63,325 nt of DNA from Actinophytocola sp. (GTDB lineage: Bacteria > Actinomycetota > Actinomycetes > Mycobacteriales > Pseudonocardiaceae): NCBI GenBank assembly GCA_009377395.1, contig WHUB01000016.1, forward strand, positions 1 to 63,325, in the 5' to 3' direction. The position numbers were made by a program, and so were the translations under genes. A model generated the notes under the pieces. It was given only the letters and a program-made list of their open reading frames with translations. It had not been told where the DNA came from and ran no database searches. How positions within the stretch are numbered: position 1 is the first letter of the stretch; each line of letters starts with the position of its first letter. Positions 33,094 through 41,135 of this stretch are shown here, in pieces.

Positions 33094-35826
33094 TCACCTC
33101 CCGTCGGTGAACGCCACGACCTGCTGGAACGTCGGCCGGTTCTGGTAGTCGATGTCCCGCACCCCCACGACACCCGCCGTCGTCGAGCGGATGCTGTCGA
33201 CGCTCTTGTCGTAGCTGAGCTGCCCGACCGGGACGCCGCCCTGCTGCTGCCGCATCCGCTCGACGGCCGCCGCGAGCGAGTCCCGCAGCACCGCGCGGCA
33301 CCGTTCGGCGGAACCGTCGCCGCAGTAGGAGCGATGCCACGCCGGCACCTGGGCGCCGAACAGCTGCCGAAGGTCCGCGCTGACGTAGCTGTACCAGGGA
33401 CTGACCCAGGTCGAGCCCAGGCCGTGGCGCGGGTGGTCGTCCAGCGGCTGCGGCAGCTCGTCGACCAGGCCGCCGAGCCCGCCGCGCAGCACGTCCTCGG
33501 CGACGCTGTCGGCGCCGGACTGCCACCACTCGTCGAAGATCGCGATCGCGGCCTGGTGTGAGTACGCGCCGTCGCGGTCGCGGTCCACCCGGTGGGCGCC
33601 GTCGGCGAGCCACGCCCGCAACAGCTCCCTCGCCTTGGCCGTGGCCGGGTCGTCGCCGATGGCGCGCAGCAGGTGCGGCAGCGTGTAGAACGCCCGCACG
33701 TCCACCGTCGCCGCGTCCTGCACCGCCGCGGTCAGCGACTCCGGCGTGACGTCGCCGCCCCGCACCATCGGCGCGATGCGGTCGGACAGCGCCAGGCTGC
33801 GGTGCACGCTGCCGTAGCCCCACTGGTCGTCGGCCGCCGCGAGGTCCCGCGCCTGCTTGTTGTTCCAGTTGACGAGGTACCCGGACGGCGGGTTGATCTG
33901 GCGCGCGTGCCGCGCGAACGGCAGGAAACCCTGCCAGTCGTACCGGCTGTCGCCCCAGCGCGGCAGGTCGAACTCGACCCCGTCGGCGCGGCGAGGTAGC
34001 AGTCCGGAGCCGAAGTGGGCGATGTCGGAGTCGTCGGCGTAGAACCAGTTGAAGGTGTAGTCGATGCCACTCATGGCGTGCTGGAACGACTCCGCGTCGT
34101 GCGTGAAGTGCGGGTTGTTCGCACGCATGAAGCCGATCGCCGAGTCCACCTCGTGGTTGTAGGTGCTGCGTTGCGAGACGACGGCGACCGGCTCACCGTC
34201 CACTGTGGTGCGTTGCTGCACGACGCCGTGGTGGGTGCGCAGCACGAGGAACTTGAGTTGTTGTGGCGGCTCGGGTGCGCTGGCGTTGGGCAGCGTGGTC
34301 TCGGTGTGGATGCGCTTGTCCATCGGCACGCACCGGCCGTCGCGCAGGTACGCCTCGGAATCCACCGTCGGCTTGGAGCCGTCCATCTCGCACAGTCGTT
34401 CCACGACGGTGTCGACGTTGTCGAGGTTGGAGCTGGTCGCCGACCAGGAGTAGTCGGCGCCGCGTCCGATCTGGACGAACAGGTGCGTGCCGGCGAACGC
34501 GACGCCACGGGCCTTGATGTTGGGACCTTCGAGCACCTGCTCGGTCCACAGCTGCGGCGCGAAGTAGCCGGTCTGCGGGCCGAACACCGCGGTGGGGTGA
34601 CCGGAGCGGGTGTGATCGCCCGAGACGAGGGCGGCGTTGCTCATGTTCTCGCCCGCCTGGTTCAGGTCGAGCGTGCCGAACGGGGTGTCCAGCTGCGCGG
34701 GGCCGCTGGGGATCGGCGACTCGCCGCTCACGATCGCCCCGGAGCCCGGTGCCGTCGCGGCGGGGTGCAGGTCGGGCAGTGCCACGCCCGGCAGCGACGG
34801 GTCGAGGTCGGCGTCGCCGCCGTACGGGAAGCTCCGTTCGACGGTGGTCGGCGTCTCCGGGTTCTCCTTGTTGCGCAGGTCGTCGTAGACCTGCTGGGCT
34901 TCGGCGTCACCGAACTTCTCTCGCAGTTGCTGGAACCACCGCGCGTTGCCGGCCTCGGCGCCGCCGCCCTTGCCGAAGATGCCGCCGACGAGCGAGGCGA
35001 CGTAGACGACGTCCGCCCGCGTCCATTCGGTCGGCTTCTTCTGCAGCGCCGCGTACTCGACCGGGCAGTCGGGTCCGGCGGGCAACAGCCCGGGGCACAT
35101 CTTCTGCTGCGCGGCGTTGATGCCCGCGATGAACGCGTCGGCGATGTGGAGCAGCCGTTGTCCCTCCTCGCCGTAGCGCGCGGCGGCCGCGACCATCTGC
35201 TGCCCCGCCTCCTCGGGCGTGTACGGCGCGAGCCGGAGCTGCTGCTGGTCCATGGCGATGTTGTCGTCGGTCGCGCCGAGGAACTCCGCCGAGCGGGCCG
35301 CACCGGCGTGGCGGAGCACGTCCATCAGGAACATCCGGTCCAGCGTGCCGGAGTACCCGGCGCCCCAGGCGACGTCCTCGTCGGTCTTGCCCTCCACGTG
35401 CGGCACCCCGTAGCTGTCCCAGGTGATCGTCAGACCGTGTCGCTCGGGGAACGTCTGCTGCGGCCGGGACCACTCGCTTTCCGGCGGGGTGGTGAAGGTC
35501 TCCGGCTTGTAGAACTCGGTGAGGTCCGCGTCGGCGATCTGCTTCCGGTTGAGCTTGTTCAGCGCGTCGTAGCCCTCGAGCTGGTTGGCGAAGTTGCGCG
35601 GCGTGTCGGCGTCGGCCTGGCGGCCCAGCGGGTCGTTGGCGACGACCTCGGCCAGCGTCGCCGGTGTGGTCGTGCCCGCCTGTCCTGGCGGCAGGATGTT
35701 GAGAACCATGCCGTAGTCGTCGGCGGGATCGGCCGCGGGCGAGGCGTGGGCGGCGACGCCGATGACGGAACCGGTGACGATGAGCAGTGAAGCGGCGAGA
35801 ACGGCCAGCAGTCGAGACGTACGCAC
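33094..35826 (-). CDS. Secreted penicillin acylase family protein (Ntn-hydrolase)
   Basis: The 910-residue precursor has a signal peptide (MRTSRLLAVLAASLLIVTG... ending in AAHASP). It then has an alpha chain, a spacer, and the beta chain whose N-terminal Ser is seen in the MSNAALVSGDHTRSGHP segment around residue 400; SNA at the autocleavage site is the nucleophile motif of the family. NNKQARD and other motifs follow. Members hydrolyse acyl amides, including beta-lactam side chains, acyl-homoserine lactones and cyclic lipopeptides. The GTG at 35826 is chosen over the ATG 8 codons upstream because AAGGAGGAGCT stands directly before it. A perfect palindrome lies 75 bases upstream of the start. 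Confidence 0.9.
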   Translation of the reverse strand: MRTSRLLAVLAASLLIVTGSVIGVAAHASPAADPADDYGMVLNILPPGQAGTTTPATLAEVVANDPLGRQADADTPRNFANQLEGYDALNKLNRKQIADADLTEFYKPETFTTPPESEWSRPQQTFPERHGLTITWDSYGVPHVEGKTDEDVAWGAGYSGTLDRMFLMDVLRHAGAARSAEFLGATDDNIAMDQQQLRLAPYTPEEAGQQMVAAAARYGEEGQRLLHIADAFIAGINAAQQKMCPGLLPAGPDCPVEYAALQKKPTEWTRADVVYVASLVGGIFGKGGGAEAGNARWFQQLREKFGDAEAQQVYDDLRNKENPETPTTVERSFPYGGDADLDPSLPGVALPDLHPAATAPGSGAIVSGESPIPSGPAQLDTPFGTLDLNQAGENMSNAALVSGDHTRSGHPTAVFGPQTGYFAPQLWTEQVLEGPNIKARGVAFAGTHLFVQIGRGADYSWSATSSNLDNVDTVVERLCEMDGSKPTVDSEAYLRDGRCVPMDKRIHTETTLPNASAPEPPQQLKFLVLRTHHGVVQQRTTVDGEPVAVVSQRSTYNHEVDSAIGFMRANNPHFTHDAESFQHAMSGIDYTFNWFYADDSDIAHFGSGLLPRRADGVEFDLPRWGDSRYDWQGFLPFARHARQINPPSGYLVNWNNKQARDLAAADDQWGYGSVHRSLALSDRIAPMVRGGDVTPESLTAAVQDAATVDVRAFYTLPHLLRAIGDDPATAKARELLRAWLADGAHRVDRDRDGAYSHQAAIAIFDEWWQSGADSVAEDVLRGGLGGLVDELPQPLDDHPRHGLGSTWVSPWYSYVSADLRQLFGAQVPAWHRSYCGDGSAERCRAVLRDSLAAAVERMRQQQGGVPVGQLSYDKSVDSIRSTTAGVVGVRDIDYQNRPTFQQVVAFTDGR

Positions 35827-35900
35827 AGCTCCTCCTTGAGCAATTTTCATGTTCTAACGAGCTGCGGTGCGGTGAGTGACGGTCTCGGCCGTTTCGACGT

Positions 35901-35918
35901 GCCAGTGGTACCACTGGC
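35901..35918. promoter_or_regulatory. Perfect 18-base palindrome, candidate operator
   Basis: GCCAGTGGTACCACTGGC is a perfect 18-base palindrome with a TGGTACCA core. It lies in the 206-base gap between the divergent penicillin-acylase gene (start 35826) and the coiled-coil gene (start 36033), a natural site for a dimeric repressor. No regulator gene is adjacent. Confidence 0.55.
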
Positions 35919-36032
35919 GGGCTCATTTCGTTTCGACCACGCTGGGCGTCGCTGTTGCTGCGTAGTGTGGGCGCCGAGGCTGGTTTCCCGGCCCGTCCCC
36001 TCGGTATCGTCCCTACTGCAGGAGGTCAGCGG

Positions 36033-37349
36033 ATGACCGAACCGGACAACCTGTCCCAGCGCGTCGACGCGCTCGAGGACCAGGGCAAGGAGCTACGCGA
36101 GCAGGTCGCGACGGCGCGCACCGACGCCGCAGCCGCCCGCACGCTCGCAGCGGCCGCCGACCGTGACGTGTCCGAGGTGCGCGCCGAGCTGCGTGCCCAC
36201 ACCGCATCGCTGAACGCGCTGCGGGAAACGCAGATCGAACAGGGCCAGGTGCTGAACCAGCACAGCCGGATTCTCGACGAGCACGGCCGGGTCCTCGGCA
36301 CCCTAAAGACGGGCGTGGCCCGCATTCTGGAGCTGCTCACCGAGGAGCGAGGCTCTCGACGTAGCTCGCGTACGGCGTCAGACCTTGCGGCCGGCCAGGG
36401 CGTCACGCACCTTGTCGATCATCCCCGCGCCGGGGTCGAGGATCAGGTTGGCGGGCGGACGGTCCGGTACCCCGGGATGTGGCCGGGTCGGCGCGGAGTC
36501 CTTCGCCACGATCACCTTCTTGCCCAGGTCCCGCAGCTCGGCCTCGGAGCAGTGCGAGCGCAGCGCGGGCAACAGGTCACGTTCCTCGTCGTTGATGTGG
36601 TGGCGCACGTCCTCGATCAGCCGCGTCATCAGCTCGTCGAAGCGTGGGTCGGACGGCTCGACCGGTTCCAGCTCCTTCATCAGCCGTTCCGCCTCGGCGT
36701 GTTCGGCGATCTCGTGCTCGACGATCTCGTCGCCGTTGTCGAGGCGGTCACGCGCAACCGGATAGACGAACTGCTCCTCGGCCACCGAGTGCCGCACCAG
36801 GTCCGCGATCGCGTGGTCGAGGAGCTCCTTCTGGTAGGCCGCAGAGTGGTTGTGCCGTTCGAGCTCGCTGAACACGCGCTCGAGGTCGCGGTGGTCCTGA
36901 ACGATGGCGTGGATCAGGTCCTCGGCCGACTGCCGCGTGGTGCCCATGCCGCCTCCTGTCGTGACGTCTCCGCACCGGCATACCCGGTGCCGCGACGCCC
37001 GACACCTCGGCGCAGGTTCGCCGCGACGGCGATCTCACGCGGCGATGTCGGGTGCCCGGTCTGCCCGCAGACCCAGCGCGGCGCGGGCCGAGGCGGTGAG
37101 CACGGCAGGCACCCGCTCCCCCGGCCGCCCGGCGCGCAACGGCACGACCATGGCCAGGCGCGCCAGGCGATGAGCGGTGAACTGGTCACAGCAGGCGAGA
37201 CCGTCGATGAACAGGTCGGGCTCACAGCTACAGGTGATCTCCGCGCGGCCGAGACCGACCGCACGCAGGGTGGCGCGTTCCCGGTGGTTGAGGTCGACGG
37301 TCCGCTCTGCCATGACATGCTCGCTAGGTCGTTTCGGATTTCGATGTGA
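36033..37349 (+). CDS. Coiled-coil protein with apparent loss of its stop codon
   Basis: AGGAGG precedes the ATG at 36033. The first 115 residues are one long charged coiled coil (QRVDALEDQGKELREQV, AARTLAAAADRDVSEVRAEL, QGQVLNQHSRILDEHGRVL, LKTGVARILELLTEERG). Similar actinobacterial proteins end about there, near 36380. Here the frame stays open for over 300 more codons that run antisense to the hemerythrin gene and the next small gene, up to a stop at 37349. The extension has no recognisable domain and reads like shadow sequence. Either a frameshift or a point change removed the native stop, or the tail is tolerated. I trust only the coiled-coil part. Confidence 0.55.
   Translation: MTEPDNLSQRVDALEDQGKELREQVATARTDAAAARTLAAAADRDVSEVRAELRAHTASLNALRETQIEQGQVLNQHSRILDEHGRVLGTLKTGVARILELLTEERGSRRSSRTASDLAAGQGVTHLVDHPRAGVEDQVGGRTVRYPGMWPGRRGVLRHDHLLAQVPQLGLGAVRAQRGQQVTFLVVDVVAHVLDQPRHQLVEAWVGRLDRFQLLHQPFRLGVFGDLVLDDLVAVVEAVTRNRIDELLLGHRVPHQVRDRVVEELLLVGRRVVVPFELAEHALEVAVVLNDGVDQVLGRLPRGAHAASCRDVSAPAYPVPRRPTPRRRFAATAISRGDVGCPVCPQTQRGAGRGGEHGRHPLPRPPGAQRHDHGQARQAMSGELVTAGETVDEQVGLTATGDLRAAETDRTQGGAFPVVEVDGPLCHDMLARSFRISM
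36378..36947 (-). CDS. Hemerythrin-like (HHE) domain protein
   Basis: The 189-residue protein has the HHE pattern of a diiron four-helix bundle: AIVQDHRDLERVFSEL with the first His, RHSVAEEQFVYP, VEHEIAEHAEAERL and VRHHINDEERDLLPAL with the remaining His and Glu ligands. The C-terminal 45 residues are Pro-rich and less structured. Such proteins bind O2 or NO, or store iron; the role here is unknown. AGGAGG precedes the ATG. It overlaps the tail of the stop-less coiled-coil gene on the other strand, which supports the view that the tail is not a real coding sequence. Confidence 0.88.
   Translation of the reverse strand: MGTTRQSAEDLIHAIVQDHRDLERVFSELERHNHSAAYQKELLDHAIADLVRHSVAEEQFVYPVARDRLDNGDEIVEHEIAEHAEAERLMKELEPVEPSDPRFDELMTRLIEDVRHHINDEERDLLPALRSHCSEAELRDLGKKVIVAKDSAPTRPHPGVPDRPPANLILDPGAGMIDKVRDALAGRKV
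37035..37313 (-). CDS. Small conserved hypothetical protein with Cys-rich segment
   Basis: The 92-residue protein begins AERTVDLNHRERATLRAVGLGRAEI, followed by CSCEPDLFIDGLACCDQFTAHRL with four Cys and a His, then a basic helix and an Ala-rich tail. The pattern could be a small winged-helix or zinc-binding protein of a type common in actinobacteria, often read as a hypothetical protein. The ATG at 37311-37313 gives a normal start; the much longer open frame upstream is the shadow of xsc. It follows xsc on the same strand, but a strong hairpin lies between. I do not know its function. Confidence 0.55.
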   Translation of the reverse strand: MAERTVDLNHRERATLRAVGLGRAEITCSCEPDLFIDGLACCDQFTAHRLARLAMVVPLRAGRPGERVPAVLTASARAALGLRADRAPDIAA

Positions 37350-37417
37350 TACGTCCCACTTTCCGGGACATAGCTGGAACCCGCCAGACCCAGATTCGCC
37401 CGTCTTTCGGGGTGCCA

Positions 37418-37468
37418 GTTCGTCGTTCCCGCCGCCGGAGGCAGAACACAGCGGCGGGAACGACGAAC
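37418..37468 (-). terminator. 18-base perfect stem-loop downstream of xsc
   Basis: The arms 37418-37435 and 37451-37468 are perfectly complementary over 18 bases (GTTCGTCGTTCCCGCCGC and its complement), with a 15-base loop. It lies 31 bases past the xsc stop codon, so it could end the xsc transcript and insulate the small gene at 37313. The 185-base gap 37314-37498 also holds a GTCCC-N7-GGGAC repeat (37353-37369) and no gene. Confidence 0.5.
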
Positions 37469-37472
37469 ACGG

Positions 37473-37495
37473 CGTCCCGAACGTGGGACACGACG
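37473..37495 (-). repeat. Dispersed GTCCC-N6-GGGAC palindromic repeat, copy A
   Basis: On the minus strand the 23 bases contain TCGTGTCCCACGTTCGGGAC. They match copy B (55662-55684) at 22 of 23 positions. Both copies lie immediately after the stop of a gene, so this is a small dispersed element of the genome, possibly a terminator-like or REP-like sequence. Confidence 0.5.
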
Positions 37496-37498
37496 GAA

Positions 37499-39268
37499 TC
37501 AGACGTAGTCGGCGTACTTGTCGAGGTAGCGGACGGGCTTGGAGAGAGCGTCGCGGCGGAACGGGTCGCCCAGCTCGCGGGTGCACATGATCTCCAGCAC
37601 CGTGGTCTTGCCCTCGGTCAGCTGCGCGTCGACGGCCCGCTCCAGAGCGGGACCGACCGCGTCCAGCTTGTCGACGACCACGCCCTCCGCGCCCATCGCC
37701 TGCGCGATCCCGGCGAAGCTCGGGTTGTCCAGCTCGCCTGCGACGAACCGGCGGTTGTAGAAGTCGACCTGGTTCTTCTTCTCCGCGCCCCACTGCCGGT
37801 TGTGGAACACCACGGCGGTGACCGGGATGTCGTGTCGCACGGCGGTGAGGATCTCGCCCATGCTCATCGCCCAGGCGCCGTCGCCGGCGTAGGCGATCGC
37901 GGGCCGCTCCGGCGCGGCCGCCTTGGCGCCGATGATCGTCGGCAGCGCGTAGCCGCAGTTGCCCCAGCTCATCGCGGCGAACATGCTGCGGGGCCGCTCG
38001 AAGCGCAGGTAGCTGTTGGCCACCGAGTTGATGTTGCCGATGTCGGTGGACACCATGACGTCGGCGGGCATGGCCTTCTCCAGCTCCCGCAGCACCTGCC
38101 GGGGATGCAGCCAGTTGCCGTCCTCGCTCTCGGCCTCCTCGATCACGTCGAGGCTGAACGGGTCGCGCTCGTGGCTCCACTCGTCGAGCTCGGCCTCCCA
38201 CGCCTCCTTCTCGGCCCGGATCGTCTCGGCCCGACGGCTGCGCGAGGCGTCGCAGGCGAGGCTGCGCTCGGCCAGCCGCTCGGTGAGCGCGACCGCCGCC
38301 GCCTTGGCGTCGCCGCAGATGCCGACGGAGATCTTCTTGACCAGGCCGAGCATCTTGTGGTCGGCGTCGATCTGGATGATCTTGGCGTTCGTCGGCCAGT
38401 AGTCGAGGCCGTGCTGCGGCAGCGTGCCGAACGGCCCGAGCCGCGAGCCCAGCGCGACCACGACGTCGGCCTGCGACAGCAGCTTCATCGCGGCCTTGGA
38501 TCCCTGGTAGCCGAGCGGGCCGCACCACAGCGGGTGGCTCGCGGGGAACGAGTCGTTGTGCAGGTAGCCGTTGACGACCGGGGCGCCGAGCCGCTCGGCG
38601 AGCGCCTGGCACTCGTCGACACCATCGGCCATCACCACGCCGCCGCCGGAGATGATCACCGGGAACTCGGCGCTGGCGAGCAGCTCGGCCGCCTCGTTGA
38701 GGCTGCGCTCGCCGCCCGGACCACGGTCGAGCCGGTTCGGCTGCGGAATCTCGGCTTCCAGCTCGCCGTAGAAGTGGTCGCGCGGAATGTTGAGCTGCGT
38801 CGGGCCGATCTCGGACATGGCGCGGTCGAACGCCCGCCCGGTCAGCTCCGCCATCCGCTTCGGGTTGTTGACGTGCGCCTGATACTTGGTGAACTCCTGG
38901 AACATCGGCAGCTGGTTGGCTTCCTGGAAGCCGCCGAGGCCCAGGCCCATCGTGCCCGCCTCCGGCGTCACCATCACGACCGGACTGTGCGCCCAGTACG
39001 CGGCGGCGATGGCGGTGACGCAGTTGCTGATGCCGGGGCCGTTCTGTCCGATCACGACGCCGTGGCGCCCGCTGACCCGCGCGTAGCCGTCGGCCATGTG
39101 TGCCGCGCCCTGCTCGTGCACGACCGGAACCAGCCGGATGCCCGCCGGGGCGAAGATGTCCATGGCATCCATGAACGCCGAGCCCATGATGCCGAAGATG
39201 TCGGTGACCCCGTTCGCGGCCATGGTCTCAACGAATGCTTCCGAGGGCGTCATCCGCTGCTTGGTCAT
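37499..39268 (-). CDS. xsc: Sulfoacetaldehyde acetyltransferase
   Basis: The 589-residue thiamine-diphosphate enzyme has the family length and features. HEQGAAHMADGYARVSG carries the cofactor-activating Glu near residue 50, GQNGPGISNCVTAIA follows, and the C-terminal third has GDGAWAMSM plus NRQWGAEKKNQ as the metal and pyrophosphate site. It ends in RYLDKYADYV, a tail I associate with Xsc and not with acetolactate synthase. Xsc converts sulfoacetaldehyde and phosphate to acetyl phosphate and sulfite. AAGGAG stands upstream of the ATG. It is divergent from the IclR-cobST run and completes the route whose other genes lie at 44.4-47.9 kb. Confidence 0.93.
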   Translation of the reverse strand: MTKQRMTPSEAFVETMAANGVTDIFGIMGSAFMDAMDIFAPAGIRLVPVVHEQGAAHMADGYARVSGRHGVVIGQNGPGISNCVTAIAAAYWAHSPVVMVTPEAGTMGLGLGGFQEANQLPMFQEFTKYQAHVNNPKRMAELTGRAFDRAMSEIGPTQLNIPRDHFYGELEAEIPQPNRLDRGPGGERSLNEAAELLASAEFPVIISGGGVVMADGVDECQALAERLGAPVVNGYLHNDSFPASHPLWCGPLGYQGSKAAMKLLSQADVVVALGSRLGPFGTLPQHGLDYWPTNAKIIQIDADHKMLGLVKKISVGICGDAKAAAVALTERLAERSLACDASRSRRAETIRAEKEAWEAELDEWSHERDPFSLDVIEEAESEDGNWLHPRQVLRELEKAMPADVMVSTDIGNINSVANSYLRFERPRSMFAAMSWGNCGYALPTIIGAKAAAPERPAIAYAGDGAWAMSMGEILTAVRHDIPVTAVVFHNRQWGAEKKNQVDFYNRRFVAGELDNPSFAGIAQAMGAEGVVVDKLDAVGPALERAVDAQLTEGKTTVLEIMCTRELGDPFRRDALSKPVRYLDKYADYV

Positions 39269-39282
39269 CGCTGGACTCCTTC

Positions 39283-39322
39283 GATTTCAAAAATCAAGAC
39301 GTTCTGTTCGTGTAATCAAGAC
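39283..39322. promoter_or_regulatory. Candidate IclR binding region in the xsc/iclR intergenic space
   Basis: GATTT-CAA-AAATC (39283-39295) is an inverted repeat. AATCAAGAC occurs at 39292-39300 and again at 39314-39322, 22 bases apart (two helical turns). The AT-rich site lies 15-55 bases upstream of xsc, where the divergently encoded IclR protein would be expected to act. Confidence 0.4.
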
Positions 39323-39411
39323 TGTAGGGCGCAGCGACGGCGACAGTCAACACAAATTCAATGTTCCGGTATGCGTTGTACTGATTTTCGAGACTCTGTA
39401 GCATCCGGGAC

Positions 39412-40206
39412 ATGGAGACCACCTACCCAGCGACCACCGAGGTCAACGGCGAGACCCCGACGCTGCGGCTGTTCGGGCTGCTCGAACTGATCGCGGGCAA
39501 GGACCGGTTCGTCTCGCTGCAGAGCCTGGTCGACGAGACCGGACTGCCGAAGCCGACGGTGCACCGGATGCTGCAACAGCTCGAGACCGCCGGACTGCTG
39601 GTCCGCCAGGGCGACAACCGGCAGTACGGCACCGGCGCCCGGTTGCGGCGTCTCTCCGAGAACGTGCTGCTCAACGCCACCCAGCACGGTGCGCGGCACG
39701 GCGTGCTGCGCGACCTGGTCGATGAGCTCGGCGAGACCTGCAACGTGACCGCGCTGTCCGGCAACGAGGTGATCTACCTGGACCGGGTGGAGACCCCGGA
39801 GCCGCTGCGGTTCGCGCTGCACCCCGGCTCGCGGGTGCCGGTGCACTGCTCGGCCAGCGGCAAGATGCTGCTGTCCCAGTTCAGCCCCGCCCAGCGGCAC
39901 AAGCTGCTGGCGCACACGCCGTTGCGGCGCTTCACCGACAACACCGTCACCGACCTCGACGCGTTCGAGGCCGAGCTCAAGGACGTCAGGGCACAGGGTT
40001 ACGCCATCGACAACGAGGAGTTCCTGCCGGGGCTGGTCTGCGCCGCCGTTCTGGTGCCGACCCTGGCGCCCCGGTCGAACATGTGCGTCGCGGTGCAGGC
40101 GCCGACCATGCGGCTGTCGCCGGAGAAGGCGGTACGGCTGCTGCCCGCGCTGCGCCGCGCCGCGGCCGCGATGGCCGGGATCGAGGCCGAAGGGGCCGCG
40201 CCGTGA
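39412..40206 (+). CDS. IclR family transcriptional regulator
   Basis: The 264-residue protein has an N-terminal winged helix ([20 protein letters not shown] and [20 protein letters not shown]) and a C-terminal IclR effector domain with [45 protein letters not shown] and [16 protein letters not shown]. It is divergent from xsc and its 3' end overlaps the CobS-like gene by 4 bases (GTGA). It most likely controls xsc, and the coupled genes would share its expression. The effector may be taurine, sulfoacetaldehyde or a related metabolite; this is inference. Confidence 0.9.
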   Translation: METTYPATTEVNGETPTLRLFGLLELIAGKDRFVSLQSLVDETGLPKPTVHRMLQQLETAGLLVRQGDNRQYGTGARLRRLSENVLLNATQHGARHGVLRDLVDELGETCNVTALSGNEVIYLDRVETPEPLRFALHPGSRVPVHCSASGKMLLSQFSPAQRHKLLAHTPLRRFTDNTVTDLDAFEAELKDVRAQGYAIDNEEFLPGLVCAAVLVPTLAPRSNMCVAVQAPTMRLSPEKAVRLLPALRRAAAAMAGIEAEGAAP

Positions 40207-41135
40207 CGGGCGGCCACCCCGATCGCGAGGTCACCGCACGGGACGTATTCGGCATCGACTCCGACCTTGTCGTGCCCGCGTTCAGCGAGCCGGACGAACA
40301 CGTGCCCGCCGTCGACGAGAGCTACCGGTTCAACCCCGACGTCACGCTGGCGCTGCTCGCCGGGTTCGGGCACGACCGGCGGGTGCTGGTGCAGGGGCTG
40401 CACGGCACCGGCAAGTCCAGCCACATCGAACAGGTCGCGGCCCGGCTGAACTGGCCGTGTGCCCGGATCAACCTCGACGGCCACATCGGACGGACCGACC
40501 TGCTCGGTCGCGACGCCGTCGTGCTGCGCGACGGCAAGCAGGTGACCGAGTTCGTGGAGGGCATCCTGCCGTGGGCGTTGCGGCGGCCGGTCGCGCTGAT
40601 CTTCGACGAGTACGACGCGGGCCGTCCCGACGTCATGTTCGTCATCCAGCGGGTGCTGGAGCGGGACGGCACGCTCAGCCTGCCCGACTCGAACCGGGTG
40701 ATCCGGCCGCACCCGTACTTCCGGCTGTTCGCCACCGCCAACACCGTCGGCCTCGGCAACCTCAACGGTCTATACCACGGCGTACAGCGGCTCAACCACG
40801 CCCAGATCGACCGCTGGAACATCGTCGCGACGCTGAACTATCTGTCCACATCGGACGAGGTCGACATTGTGCGATCCCGGGTGCCTCGACTGGATGCGGC
40901 GCTGATCGACGCCATGGTGCGGGTCGCGCAGCTGACCCGGGCCGGGTTCGTCGCCGGGGACGTGTCCACGCTGATGTCGCCGCGCACGGTGATCACCTGG
41001 GCGGAAAACGTCGAGGTGTTCGATGACCCGGCGCTCGCGTTCCGGCTGTCGTTCGGCAACAAGTGCGACGAGGCGGAGCAGGCGGTCGTCGCGGAGTATT
41101 TCCAGCGGTGCTTCGGCCACGAGCTCGCCGCATGA
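40203..41135 (+). CDS. CobS-like AAA+ ATPase
   Basis: The 310-residue protein is a MoxR-type AAA+ ATPase: [14 protein letters not shown] is Walker [14 protein letters not shown] is Walker B, and [13 protein letters not shown] with [16 protein letters not shown] is the sensor/helix-2 insert typical of CobS. The start GTG at 40203 overlaps the IclR stop. CobS and CobT form the ATPase pair of the aerobic cobaltochelatase with CobN. No cobN or other cobalamin gene is in the window, so this pair is an orphan, tied by coupling to the xsc regulator. It may serve as a metal-loading or protein-remodelling partner for something else. Confidence 0.85.
   Translation: MTGGHPDREVTARDVFGIDSDLVVPAFSEPDEHVPAVDESYRFNPDVTLALLAGFGHDRRVLVQGLHGTGKSSHIEQVAARLNWPCARINLDGHIGRTDLLGRDAVVLRDGKQVTEFVEGILPWALRRPVALIFDEYDAGRPDVMFVIQRVLERDGTLSLPDSNRVIRPHPYFRLFATANTVGLGNLNGLYHGVQRLNHAQIDRWNIVATLNYLSTSDEVDIVRSRVPRLDAALIDAMVRVAQLTRAGFVAGDVSTLMSPRTVITWAENVEVFDDPALAFRLSFGNKCDEAEQAVVAEYFQRCFGHELAA

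Noticed and set aside
33094-35850. Start of the penicillin-acylase gene at the ATG 35850
   Set aside because: The GTG at 35826 has a strong AAGGAGGAGCT site immediately upstream and gives a normal signal peptide; the ATG would put that site inside the coding sequence.
37499-39268. xsc as acetolactate synthase or oxalyl-CoA decarboxylase
   Set aside because: These share the fold, but the C-terminal YLDKYADYV tail, the NRQWGAEKKNQ segment and the presence of tpa, ald and pta favour sulfoacetaldehyde acetyltransferase.
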